A stretch of DNA of 64,000 nt from Pseudomonadota bacterium. GTDB taxonomy: Bacteria; Myxococcota_A; UBA796; GCA-2862545. The DNA is taken from NCBI GenBank assembly GCA_005776945.1, contig SXOB01000028.1, forward strand, positions 104,513 to 168,512, read 5' to 3'. Below the pieces are notes generated by a model. The model did no database searches, had not been told where the DNA came from, and was given only the letters and a program-made list of their open reading frames with translations. Below are positions 16,798 through 25,469 of the stretch, in pieces (position 1 is the stretch's first letter; every line of letters begins with the position of its first letter). The position numbers and the translations under genes were made by a program.

Positions 16798-17823
16798 GTG
16801 AACGTTTCGTGGGTTGCCCCGTGGCACGAATCGGTGGGGGCCCCTGCGACGCGCGTGCTTGCTTTGCTTTCGAGCTTGGCGCCGACGAGTGTGGCCGAGT
16901 GGTGCCTCGGCTGCGTCTTGATTGCGTTGGGCACGTGGACGGGCGTCGCAGCCGCTTGGGCCGCTCGCGGGGGGGCGGCGTCCGCGGCGCGTTCGCTTGG
17001 CCTTCTGACCGGGGCGGGAGCTGTGTGCGCGGCGATCTTCTACGCCATTTGGGGCGCCAACTACGCCCGTCCGCCGCTTGCCGACGTCCTGGGTCTCGAG
17101 GACACGGCTGACGACGACGCACTGGTGCTGCTCGCAGGCGCATTCGTCGAACGAACGAACCGTGCGTACGTCGAGGCGTTCGGCTCGGGGGACTTGGGCG
17201 TGGTTGCTCCCGTGGCCGAACGTGTCGACGAGGCCGTGGACGAAGGGCTGGCCAGCGCGGTCGCATCGCTCGGGTTGCCGGGGCATATGGGCCGCTCGCA
17301 CGGCCCACACAAGGAGCTTCGCTTTGCAGGCGGGGTGGTGGCGCGGCTCGGCATCAGCGGGTTCTTTTTTCCCTTCACTGGGGAGGCGAACGTCGTGCCC
17401 GGGTCGCCGCCGGCCTTTCGCACGCATGTGATTGCGCATGAAAAGGCGCACCAACGCGGGCTGGCGAGCGAAGACGAGGCGAACTTCCTCGGCTTCGTCG
17501 CGTGCATTTCATCGCCCGATCCGCGCGTCCGCTACGCCGGGTGGTGGTTCGCCCAACGTACGGTGCTCACGGCGATCTCGTCGACCCGACGAGGCGAGGT
17601 GTCGGCTCTTGTCCAAGTGCGAGAGCGCGGCGTCCAGCGGGACGTCGACGCCAATCGGCGCTTCTGGGCGGCGTACCAGGGATCGGCCAGCGAGCTTGGG
17701 CATGCTGTGAACGACGCTTACCTTCGCCTTCACAGGGTCAAGGGCGGTGCCCGGAGCTACGGCCTGAGTGTTCGGTTGATCGCCTCCTGGTACAACGAAA
17801 GCGTGGTCCGTTCCGACCGATGA
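16798..17823 (+). CDS. DUF3810-type membrane zinc peptidase-like protein
   Basis: 341 residues from a GTG. Two predicted transmembrane helices lie near the N-terminus (VLIALGTWTGVAAAW and GAGAVCAAIFYAIW, ~35-90). The soluble part has SGFFFPFTGEANVVPG and the zinc-site motif HEKAHQRG followed by EDEANFLGF, matching the HExxH plus downstream Glu of DUF3810 proteins. In this family the active site is thought to face the periplasm; the substrate is not known. It begins a three-gene run with a small membrane protein 16 bases downstream and a lipoprotein. Confidence 0.75.
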   Translation: MNVSWVAPWHESVGAPATRVLALLSSLAPTSVAEWCLGCVLIALGTWTGVAAAWAARGGAASAARSLGLLTGAGAVCAAIFYAIWGANYARPPLADVLGLEDTADDDALVLLAGAFVERTNRAYVEAFGSGDLGVVAPVAERVDEAVDEGLASAVASLGLPGHMGRSHGPHKELRFAGGVVARLGISGFFFPFTGEANVVPGSPPAFRTHVIAHEKAHQRGLASEDEANFLGFVACISSPDPRVRYAGWWFAQRTVLTAISSTRRGEVSALVQVRERGVQRDVDANRRFWAAYQGSASELGHAVNDAYLRLHRVKGGARSYGLSVRLIASWYNESVVRSDR

Positions 17824-17839
17824 GGGGTCGGGAGGGCCG

Positions 17840-18052
17840 ATGTGGACCACGAGTCGGGTGATCTTGGGCGCCTACACGTTGGCGCAATTGACGGTTGGGG
17901 TCCAACTCGGGGTCGCGGCTGCGTGGCTCGTGCTTCAGCGGGACTGGCCACTGACCTACACGCTGGCGCTTGCGCCGTTGGGACTGCCCATGGTGTTCCT
18001 GCAGTATGTGTTGGCGCTCCGCTTTCTCGGGCGGACCTCCGAGCCGGGATAG
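17840..18052 (+). CDS. Small two-helix membrane protein
   Basis: 70 residues. The ATG at 17840 is preceded by GGGAGGG at ideal spacing. There are two hydrophobic segments (~8-33 AYTLAQLTVGVQLGVAAAWL and ~40-60 LALAPLGLPMVFLQYVLAL) and a short polar tail. No family recognised. It sits between the DUF3810 peptidase and a lipoprotein, with gaps of 16 and 18 bases, so it is probably cotranscribed and may be a subunit or modulator of the neighbouring membrane protein. Confidence 0.65.
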   Translation: MWTTSRVILGAYTLAQLTVGVQLGVAAAWLVLQRDWPLTYTLALAPLGLPMVFLQYVLALRFLGRTSEPG

Positions 18053-18070
18053 GACGACGGCGGGGGTGAC

Positions 18071-18835
18071 GTGCGGCTCGTTCTTTGCCTCGGCTGTCTG
18101 GGCTGTGCGCGCGAGCGGACACCCGCACCGACTGAAATGGTCGACCTCGTCGGCTTCCTCTTTCAGCATTGGGAAGACGAGGAAACGGTCGAAGAGGGGT
18201 TCGCCAACCTCGCGGCATTTGTACGCGACGAGATCGATAGCGACGAGGCGGAGGAGGGCTGGCAGCTCGAGACGTTGGCCCAAGTGGAGGCCGACGCGGT
18301 CGCCCATGCCGACATCTCGTTCGACAACCTGATCGGCGCGGCCGCCGCGGCGCGCAGCCCGTTCACGGTCGACGAGCACGTCGCGACGTTCGGGATGAAG
18401 GACCAGGTCTGGGGCAACCCCACGAACTGGAAGAGCTACACGCGCCATGTCGTCGAGGGCAAGATCGCCGACTTCAAGAACCGCGAAGGTGTGTTGCGGA
18501 CGGAGAATGACGTCGAGACCAGCCTCATCGGCATCAACATCCCGTACGTGTTGTTCAAGGACTTTCGGTGGGTCGAAGGTGACGGCGACGACGATGTACT
18601 TGGCCGTAGCTGGATCGCGGAGATCAGCTGCAATGACGGTGGCGGCAGCTGTGTCAATCTGAGCTTCTCGATCGACGTCTGGCAGGGGGAAGGCGACGAG
18701 ACGATGCGCTTCACAGCCACCTGGTCGGATGTGGAGTCGGTCATCGACCCCGGCGACGACTTCCTCATTGCGTCGCTGGCGGCGGGAATCCGCAGCGTCT
18801 TCCAACACACCGACGAATTCCTCGCTGAGCCCTGA
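18071..18835 (+). CDS. Lipoprotein of unknown function
   Basis: 254 residues from a GTG. The N-terminus MRLVLCLGCLGC holds three cysteines within 12 residues, so the lipidated one could be 6, 9 or 12. The mature protein is acidic, starts helical (MVDLVGFLFQHWEDEETVEE) and has a C-terminal part with beta character (ISCNDGGGSCVNLSFSIDVWQ). I do not recognise a family. It is the last gene of the DUF3810 run, and its stop is 5 bases from the end of a convergent gene remnant. Confidence 0.65.
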   Translation: MRLVLCLGCLGCARERTPAPTEMVDLVGFLFQHWEDEETVEEGFANLAAFVRDEIDSDEAEEGWQLETLAQVEADAVAHADISFDNLIGAAAAARSPFTVDEHVATFGMKDQVWGNPTNWKSYTRHVVEGKIADFKNREGVLRTENDVETSLIGINIPYVLFKDFRWVEGDGDDDVLGRSWIAEISCNDGGGSCVNLSFSIDVWQGEGDETMRFTATWSDVESVIDPGDDFLIASLAAGIRSVFQHTDEFLAEP

Positions 18836-18839
18836 ACTC

Positions 18840-19275
18840 TCAGGCCAAGCGAGCGAAACGCTCCGCCCGCTTCGCGGCATGGTCGCCGTCGTTGGCGCGG
18901 TCGAAGAGCACACGGGCCGTGAAGAGTCGGCCTAGAGCAAGCGTTCGCCTACGCGCGGTCGCCTCCTCCACCGGCCAGCGGTGGATGGCCTCGCTCGACG
19001 GCGTCGCGCTCGAGCATTTGCCACGCGGCCGACAGGATGAGGCGATCCACGCGCCGTCCCCAGGCATCCCAGGGTTCGTGACGCGGCGGTTGGGCTTCGG
19101 CGGCCCGCGCAAGTGCGGCCAGGTGATTGGAGGCGTCGAGGCCCAACGCGGCGAGGCCGGGTGACAGCGCGGCGGCGCGCTCGGCGGGCACGCGAGCACG
19201 CCACTCGGTCCAGATCGGGCTCGTGGAAGCCAGGGGGTCGAGGTCGGCCGGAGTCGGTGGATCGGAATACGTCAA
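18840..19275 (-). pseudogene. Frameshifted, truncated remnant resembling the N-terminus of AidB-type acyl-CoA dehydrogenase
   Basis: From the ATG at 19275 the frame reads DPLASTSPIWTEW, then HEPWDAWGRRVDRLILSAAWQ. This resembles the AidB N-terminal signature (RYDxxGRRxDxVxFHPAWH). That frame stops at 18949 after GGGGDRA. Dropping one base near 19001 gives VERG-IHRWPVEEATARRR and GRLFTARVLFDRAND, matching the next AidB segment, until a stop at 18840. No dehydrogenase domain follows, so about 145 of a usual ~550 residues remain. Reading: a decayed gene end, or a small gene with an assembly error. The family assignment rests on motif memory only. Confidence 0.45.
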
Positions 19276-19318
19276 TGGCGCTCCATCGTGGCTTTAGCGC
19301 GAGGGGTGGGGGTGTGAT

Positions 19319-21829
19319 TTGCGGGGGACTCATCTCCACGACCATGTCGCTCTGTTGGCGGAACTCGCCCGGAAAGGCGAACGGGTGGACGTCGAGGACG
19401 TCACCCGCCGCGGGCGTGCCCTGCATGAGCGCCTTCGGGCCTTGGGTCACGAGCGCCTTCGTGCGGACGTTTCGGCCCTGTTGCAGGCCGCGAACGCGCC
19501 GGGACAGACCGGCTTGGCGGCGCAGGCAGGTTTGGGGGCGCTGACGCGCAACGATGCGCTTCGGCTCGATCCCATCCCGCCCATGGCTCTACGGTCGGCC
19601 ACCTTTTTGGGTGGCCTCTTCCATCACTGGGTGGCCCGTTCGCGCGGCGACACAGCCCACGCCCAGGCGGCCCCCCTGCCGGCGTCCGCGCGCGAGCGGG
19701 TCGATCGGGAGGTGTCGGACTTCGAGGTCGCCGACCGAAGCGACGGAGAGTGGGCCGCTGCCGCGCGCGGCTGGGTCGGCCAGTCGACCTTGCCCGAGAA
19801 ACATCCCATCGTTCGCCGTATGTTTCGGAACGCGGAGTTCCTTGCCGTCGTGTTGGAAACGCCAGACGAGCGAGTGCCCGACGACGTCGCTCGCGCGCGC
19901 GCCGCCATTGCGTGGCTCACGCGGGGGCCAGCGCGACAGGATGTCCTGGAGGCGGTCGAAGACGCCTACGTGCTCGACCAGGCCGTCACCGCCATCGAGC
20001 CGGCGCGAGAGCCGTGGATCCGGCTGATTCAGGCGACGACCTCGACGTGGCCCGTCTTGTCGCAGCTGACGACTGGTGACCGGACGCTGGTACTCAGCCG
20101 GTCGATTCTGCAGGATGCAGCGCTCCTGGCTGAACCCCTCGCCGTTTCTCAAGGAACGCTCGACGACGCCCTGTTTGTGCCGGCGGCTGGAAGCGTTCCC
20201 TTGTTGCTCGGTCTCGTAGGCGCGCTGGAATACCTGTTCGAACTGGACGATGTGCTTCGCGAAGCCGACAGTGAGGTCGCGCCGGACCTCGACCGGTTGA
20301 GCTGGCTCGCCCGGAACGCGCCGCGAGGCCCGTTCGTCCTCGTCGTCGCGCCGACCGGTCCCGCGCGCTCGCTTTTTGAGGGCGCGACGCTCGGCGGTCG
20401 GCCTCTGACGTCGGTCTTGCCCTGCGCCGAAGTGCTTGACGATCGAAGTCTGCGCCGTTTGGGGCCAGCCGGGGGACCGGCGCTGTTGCTGGTCTGTGGT
20501 CAGCTTTCGCTTGCGGCGTCGTTGTTGGCCGATCGGCCAGACGACGCGCGGCTTGTCATCGTCGACCTGGCCCTGGCCGGCGCCGAAGAGGGCGTGGACA
20601 CCTCGCCCGTTCGCACGCGCACGCTGCGTTCAGGGGACCACCGACCTGCAACCACCGACCTGTACGAGACGTACGCCGAAGAGGCCGGCGACATCGACCG
20701 GATGTCGGTCGACCGGGAATCGGTCCTTTCGATCGAGGCCATCGCAGCGCGCGCCGAGATTCTCGAAGCCGCCGTCGATCTGGGCCCCACCGTCGACCAG
20801 TTTTTCGAGGCCGACAATGTTCGGGCCGAAGAGCTGCTGAGCCACTTCCGCAACCTCTGGGCGGACGGGGAGCCGGACCGAGCTGAAACGATGGCCGCGC
20901 TCGACGCTCTGGGAATGGCCGACGAAGGGTATCGGGCCGTTCTCAAGGGCTTGGACCACGATGTCCGCCAGTTGCTCACGCTGAGGATGATGACGGACCC
21001 CGTCACGACGGCCCGAAGGCTCGACGAGATCGGGCGACGAATCCGTGTCCCCGCTGACCGATTCCTCGAGGCGGCCGACCGCGTGACGCGCGCGGGAGCG
21101 CGGTTGGACCGCGTCGTCGACGAGTTCACCCAACGCAACTTGCGCCTCGTGTTGTGGATGGCGCGCAAGTACCGAAACCGGACGTTCTACTTGGACATGA
21201 TCCAGGAAGGGAACGTCGGTCTGATGCGGGCCGCCCGCAAGTTCGACCACCGAAAGGGCGCCAAATTCGGCAGCTACGCGGGGTGGTGGATTCGGCAGTC
21301 GATCGAGGGCTTCCTTTCGCGCCACAGCCGGACGATCCGCATTCCCGTCAACACGTTGGGCCTGATGCGCCGAATTGGGCGCGCGGAAATTGAGCTTGCG
21401 GAGGCCAAGGGTCGGTCGCCGACCGACGACGAGTTGGCGGCGCACACGGGCATCCCTGTCGACGAGGTCACGCGCGCGCGGCGGGTGGCCTACGACATCG
21501 AACGCGGCTGTGTCGCGCTGGACGGCCCGGTCGACCAGGAGGGCGGAGCTACGCTGAATGAACTCATTCCCGACACCGAGACCGTCTTGGCCCCGGACCA
21601 CATGGACAACGTTCAGATGGAGACGGAGGCGCGCCGCCTGTTGGAAACGCTCGACGACGTCGAGTCCCAGGTGCTGCACTTGCGCTTCGGGATCGGCGAC
21701 GACGAGCGCTTCACTCTGGCCGAGGTGGGCGACCGCATCGGTCTGACCAAGGAGCGCATTCGTCAGATCGAGCTCAAAGCATTGGGCAAGCTGCGCTTTC
21801 GCGCGAAGCGCCTCGGCGTCAGGCCTTAG
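19319..21829 (+). CDS. Sigma-70 family RNA polymerase sigma factor with large novel N-terminal region
   Basis: 836 residues from a TTG with GGGGTGGGGG upstream; the frame is closed by TAG at 19295, so no earlier start is possible. Only the C-terminal ~240 residues are standard sigma: region 2 (NLRLVLWMARKY, MIQEGNVGLMRAARKF, YAGWWIRQSI), the region 2/3 junction TIRIPVN (~672), region 3, and region 4 (LRFGIGDDERFTLAEVGDRIG, KERIRQIELKAL). Residues ~470-590 are helical like the non-conserved region of RpoD. Residues 1-470 match nothing I know. They include a beta-alpha segment (PRGPFVLVVAPTGPA, ARLVIVDLAL) that could be a receiver-like or nucleotide-binding fold. No typical acidic region 1.1 is seen. 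Its 3' end overlaps trxB by 11 bases, convergently. Confidence 0.88.
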   Translation: MRGTHLHDHVALLAELARKGERVDVEDVTRRGRALHERLRALGHERLRADVSALLQAANAPGQTGLAAQAGLGALTRNDALRLDPIPPMALRSATFLGGLFHHWVARSRGDTAHAQAAPLPASARERVDREVSDFEVADRSDGEWAAAARGWVGQSTLPEKHPIVRRMFRNAEFLAVVLETPDERVPDDVARARAAIAWLTRGPARQDVLEAVEDAYVLDQAVTAIEPAREPWIRLIQATTSTWPVLSQLTTGDRTLVLSRSILQDAALLAEPLAVSQGTLDDALFVPAAGSVPLLLGLVGALEYLFELDDVLREADSEVAPDLDRLSWLARNAPRGPFVLVVAPTGPARSLFEGATLGGRPLTSVLPCAEVLDDRSLRRLGPAGGPALLLVCGQLSLAASLLADRPDDARLVIVDLALAGAEEGVDTSPVRTRTLRSGDHRPATTDLYETYAEEAGDIDRMSVDRESVLSIEAIAARAEILEAAVDLGPTVDQFFEADNVRAEELLSHFRNLWADGEPDRAETMAALDALGMADEGYRAVLKGLDHDVRQLLTLRMMTDPVTTARRLDEIGRRIRVPADRFLEAADRVTRAGARLDRVVDEFTQRNLRLVLWMARKYRNRTFYLDMIQEGNVGLMRAARKFDHRKGAKFGSYAGWWIRQSIEGFLSRHSRTIRIPVNTLGLMRRIGRAEIELAEAKGRSPTDDELAAHTGIPVDEVTRARRVAYDIERGCVALDGPVDQEGGATLNELIPDTETVLAPDHMDNVQMETEARRLLETLDDVESQVLHLRFGIGDDERFTLAEVGDRIGLTKERIRQIELKALGKLRFRAKRLGVRP

Positions 21830-22745
21830 TCGCGGTCAGCCACCGCTCACAATCCAGGGCGGCCATGCAACCGGAGCCCGCTGCCGTGATGGCTTGGCGG
21901 TAGACGTGGTCCTTCACGTCGCCGCAAGCGAACAGGCCGGGAACGGCCGTGCGCGAAGAGTCAGGCTCCCCGCGAACATAGCCGGCATCATCGAGTTCCA
22001 GCAGGCCGTGGACCAGCGAGGTGTTCGGCGTGTGCCCGATGGCGAGGAATAGGCCGCGAACCGCCAGGTCGCGAAGGCTGCCATCGCGCGGGTCGCGAAG
22101 CCGAAGGCCCGTCACGCGGTCCTCCCCCAAGACGTCGGCCACTTCCGTGTGCCAATGAAAGCGAATCTTCGGGTTCTTCTGCGCTCGCTCTTGCATGATG
22201 CGGCTGGCGCGCAGCCGGTCCGTTCGGACGAGAAGATGGACCTCGGACGCAAACTTCGTCAGAAATGTCGCCTCCTCCATGGCCGAGTCCCCGCCGCCGA
22301 CGACGGCGATGGGGACGTCCTTGAAGAAGAAGCCGTCGCAGGTCGCGCAGGCAGATACGCCGTACCCGCCAAGCCGCTTTTCATTGGGCAGGCCGAGGTA
22401 CCGCGCTGTGGCTCCGGTCGCGAGGATGACGGCGTCGAAGCGCTGAGTTCCGGCGACCGCCAGTTGCAAATCGAAACCCTCGTCGCGTGGAGTGAGGGCC
22501 TCTACGTCGTCCATTTCGAACTTGGCCCCAAAACGGCTGCACTGAGCGCGCATGTTGTCCATCAACTCGGGCCCCATGATGCCGTGCGGGAAGCCAGGAA
22601 AATTGTCGACTTCCGTCGTGATCGTCAACTGGCCGCCCGGCTGGGTGCCCTCGTAGACGTCCACCGCGACGTTGGCGCGCGACAAGTACAAGGCAGCGGT
22701 CATGCCGGCGGGACCGGATCCGATGACGGCGACACGGTGGCTCAC
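21819..22745 (-). CDS. trxB: Thioredoxin reductase
   Basis: 308 residues from the GTG at 22745, chosen because TTGGAGG lies six bases upstream (the frame could extend to 22784). FAD-binding GSGPAGMTAALYL, the dithiol CATC in SACATCDGFFF, the NADPH-binding GGGDSAMEEATFL, and the C-terminal FAD motif GLFACGDVKDHVYRQAITAAGSG are all intact. It transfers electrons from NADPH via FAD and the CxxC pair to thioredoxin in the cytosol. It is downstream of the rhomboid gene (42-base gap, same strand), so probably cotranscribed. It overlaps the sigma gene end to end. Confidence 0.96.
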   Translation of the reverse strand: MSHRVAVIGSGPAGMTAALYLSRANVAVDVYEGTQPGGQLTITTEVDNFPGFPHGIMGPELMDNMRAQCSRFGAKFEMDDVEALTPRDEGFDLQLAVAGTQRFDAVILATGATARYLGLPNEKRLGGYGVSACATCDGFFFKDVPIAVVGGGDSAMEEATFLTKFASEVHLLVRTDRLRASRIMQERAQKNPKIRFHWHTEVADVLGEDRVTGLRLRDPRDGSLRDLAVRGLFLAIGHTPNTSLVHGLLELDDAGYVRGEPDSSRTAVPGLFACGDVKDHVYRQAITAAGSGCMAALDCERWLTATKA

Positions 22746-22787
22746 GGACACCTCCAAGGCCGTCGGCGCTAACCGGCGGCGCACGGA

Positions 22788-24746
22788 TCAACGGCCGGAG
22801 GGCACAATCTCGGGGGCCTTGGCTAAGGACCAGCCGGAGCACCACGGAGGTCCGCTGCCCCTCCGGCACGCGTTCAACTCCTCAAGGAGGGTACGATCGG
22901 TCGCTGGCGGACCTCGCAGCGCGCGTAGGTCGTCCCAGACGTCGGTCGAACCTGAGGCAAGCGCCGCCTCGACACGGGCCTTGCGTAGGGCACGGTCCGC
23001 AACGACCACCTCAGCTCGCCGGGCTCGCCCGTCGGGCTCGAGGCCCCAGATGGGGAGCGCCCGTGGAAGGCCGGCCGGGTCGACGGATTGCGCAACGGGC
23101 AGCCCGTCTGGACCTAGGTCGTTGGCGAGGCCCCGATCGACCCTGGCGGAGCGGAGTCGTGGGTCGCCGGGCAAAGCGACCCAGGCGTTCTCGAGGAGCG
23201 CTTCGGCATGGGTGGTGAGCCCGGCGCGATCCAGCGCGTCAGCACAGGCCACGGCGATGACGGGGCCTGGGGCCTCGGCAAGGGCCCGGTCGACGAGGGC
23301 CGGGACGTCGTGAGCGGGCGACGTCAGGAGCCGAACCCGCAGAGCCGCAATGGGGTCCGTCAGGCGGGCGTCGAGGTCGGGGACGACGAGTCCTCGTGCC
23401 TCCGCCTCGCGCGCGTAGGTCAAGGCGGCTTGGGCATCGCCGGGGTCTTCCTCGTGGGCGATTCGTGCGTCGGTCAGCGAGCGGGGTTCCCGCCACACGA
23501 CGCTGTCCCGAATGCGTGTGACCGATACGGCGCCGGCAGGATCGTGGACGGATCGCCAAACCAAGGCGGTGCGGCCAAGGAGTGCGACGGTGGATTCGTG
23601 GGTCAGTCCGCCGCCGGTCCAGGTTGCGGACCTTGCCGGCACGTCGGCGAGGGTGGAAGGGATGATCGGGACGTCGGGAGGAACGTCGGCGCGCAGGAGG
23701 CCGTACGCGTCCTCGGCGCGGTCGAGGCGCTTCACGTCGGCTTGAATGGCGCGCGCAGGCCCTGACGGTGTGCCGACCCAGGGGGCAACCCAACCGCCGA
23801 TCCAAGGAGATGCGGGGGCGCGGCGCCACGAGCGCGGTACGTACAGCCCCACCTCATCAGGTTCCCCGGCGATTCGGCGGTCGTGGGCGTCGGCGTCGGC
23901 CATCGGCTGGATGTGTGGCCCGAACGCCCAGAGTCCCCCCAAGGGTGCGAGCCAGAGGATCCAGGGAAGGGCTCGGCCCTTCGAGCCGACGACCGGCGTG
24001 ATCGCCCCCAAAGCCAGACCGACAAAGAAGCCACCGAAGTGACTCGCGTTGTCGACGCCGGTGGCGTTGACCCCCGAGGCCAAGTGGATCAGGGCGTACG
24101 GGAGCAGGGCGAGGCCCGCAGATTGGCGCACGCGCGAAGGCAACCGGTCGCCAAGCCGCCATCCCAGGGCGATGGCCGCGCCCATCACTCCGAAGACGCC
24201 GCCGGAGGCGCCGACGCTCGTGGCGCCGTCGGCGAACGCGAGGTTCGCCAGCGCCCCGCCCATCGTGGCCGAAGCGAAGAGGCCGACCAGGTTGCGCCAT
24301 CCTGTCGCCCGTTCGACGGTCGCCCCGCCGTACGCGAGCCATGCACCGTTGACGATGACGTGGAGCGGTCCCGCGTGGGCGAAGGCCATCGTGAAGGGCC
24401 GCCACACATGGCCGTCCTCGAACACGGCGCCTGGAATGAGGGCGATCGGAACCTGGGCCGAGGGCCAGAAGGTGCTCGCTGCAGTGAGTCGAATCATGAG
24501 GCCAAGGAGCAGCGCCGTCGCCAAGGGCGGCGGAGCGGCATCCCAGGCGGCGCGGAAGGACGTGCGCTCGGGGTCTGACCATGCGTCGAACATCGCAAGG
24601 GACGCCGCTTGCACCCAGTCGTCGATCCCCAGGCCGGGGACGCGAACCTCTGCCGTGGCGCCGATCCGGCCGTCCCGGATTCGCGCTTCGAATTCGGTGC
24701 TGTCGAGGGCGACGGCGACGCCGTCGATGCGCACTTCGGCGAACAC
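22788..24746 (-). CDS. Rhomboid intramembrane serine protease with soluble C-terminal extension
   Basis: 652 residues. The GTG at 24746 follows GCAGGAG at good spacing. The N-terminal ~70 residues are soluble (FAEVRIDGVAVALDS). The rhomboid core spans ~80-290 with HVIVNGAWL (His and Asn), the catalytic Ser in VGASGGVFGVMGA, and the catalytic His in DNASHFGGFFVG, so the dyad is complete. Rhomboids cleave transmembrane substrates within the bilayer. Residues ~320-652 form a soluble region with no recognised family, roughly helical and repeat-like at the end (RAEVVVADRALRKARVEAAL). It is divergent from the Lon-domain gene and precedes trxB. Confidence 0.88.
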   Translation of the reverse strand: MFAEVRIDGVAVALDSTEFEARIRDGRIGATAEVRVPGLGIDDWVQAASLAMFDAWSDPERTSFRAAWDAAPPPLATALLLGLMIRLTAASTFWPSAQVPIALIPGAVFEDGHVWRPFTMAFAHAGPLHVIVNGAWLAYGGATVERATGWRNLVGLFASATMGGALANLAFADGATSVGASGGVFGVMGAAIALGWRLGDRLPSRVRQSAGLALLPYALIHLASGVNATGVDNASHFGGFFVGLALGAITPVVGSKGRALPWILWLAPLGGLWAFGPHIQPMADADAHDRRIAGEPDEVGLYVPRSWRRAPASPWIGGWVAPWVGTPSGPARAIQADVKRLDRAEDAYGLLRADVPPDVPIIPSTLADVPARSATWTGGGLTHESTVALLGRTALVWRSVHDPAGAVSVTRIRDSVVWREPRSLTDARIAHEEDPGDAQAALTYAREAEARGLVVPDLDARLTDPIAALRVRLLTSPAHDVPALVDRALAEAPGPVIAVACADALDRAGLTTHAEALLENAWVALPGDPRLRSARVDRGLANDLGPDGLPVAQSVDPAGLPRALPIWGLEPDGRARRAEVVVADRALRKARVEAALASGSTDVWDDLRALRGPPATDRTLLEELNACRRGSGPPWCSGWSLAKAPEIVPSGR

Positions 24747-24826
24747 GGCGCTCCTGCGCGCAACTATCCGTCGGCGCCCCAACGCAGCAGCGCCTTCGCG
24801 TCGGTGAGGCCGGATCCTGGATAAGG

Positions 24827-25459
24827 ATGGGCGGGGGCCCGTTGGCCACGTCGCTTGCAGCCGCCTGTGGCGCGCTGCCCATCTTTCCGTTGCCGCGGGT
24901 AGTTCTGCTTCCGGGCAGTCACCTGCCGCTTCACGTTTTCGAGACGCGCTATCGGGCCCTTGTGCGCTTCTGTGTGGCGGAGGGGCTTCCGATGGGCGTC
25001 GCCACGCTGCGGGGCGCCAACAGTCCGGAAATCTACCCGGAGATCGGTCTGGGAACCCTCGTTCAGGTCCAGACGTTGCCCGATGGCCGCAGCAACATTG
25101 TTCTCCGCTACGCCGGGCGCGCCAGGTACGTCGCGGACCGTCAGACGGATGAGCCTTTTCGCGTCGTGGACGCTGCGTTTCTTCCCGAGCCCGATGACGT
25201 GCCGGATGCCGATCTCGTCGCGCGCATCCGGGTGTTGCTGGGCCAACTTGCCGGCTACGCGGGAAGCGACCCGGAAGCGTCGCGCATCCTGGGTTTGGAC
25301 CCCGTTGAGATGGTGGACCTCGTCGCCCGGAAGGTCGTCGAGGACCCCGACGAGCGGCGAGCCTTTCTTGGCGCTCGGAGCTTCACTGTGCGCGCGGAGT
25401 CGGTCCTTCGGCACCTCGCCGGGTACCTTGGCCGGGTGAGCCCTCAGGTCGACGAGTAG
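24827..25459 (+). CDS. Lon N-terminal (LON/PUA-like) domain protein
   Basis: 210 residues from the ATG at 24827. The LON signature begins at ~17: LPIFPLPRVVLLPGSHLPL, then HVFETRYRALV and GVATLRG, followed by a helical half (DLVARIRVLLGQLAGYAG, DLVARKVVEDPDERRAFL). There is no AAA or protease domain, so this is the stand-alone family found in many bacteria, presumed to bind peptides or unfolded substrates. The exact start is uncertain because AAGG abuts the ATG and a TTG five codons later is possible. Confidence 0.82.
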   Translation: MGGGPLATSLAAACGALPIFPLPRVVLLPGSHLPLHVFETRYRALVRFCVAEGLPMGVATLRGANSPEIYPEIGLGTLVQVQTLPDGRSNIVLRYAGRARYVADRQTDEPFRVVDAAFLPEPDDVPDADLVARIRVLLGQLAGYAGSDPEASRILGLDPVEMVDLVARKVVEDPDERRAFLGARSFTVRAESVLRHLAGYLGRVSPQVDE

Positions 25460-25469
25460 GCGTTTCCGC

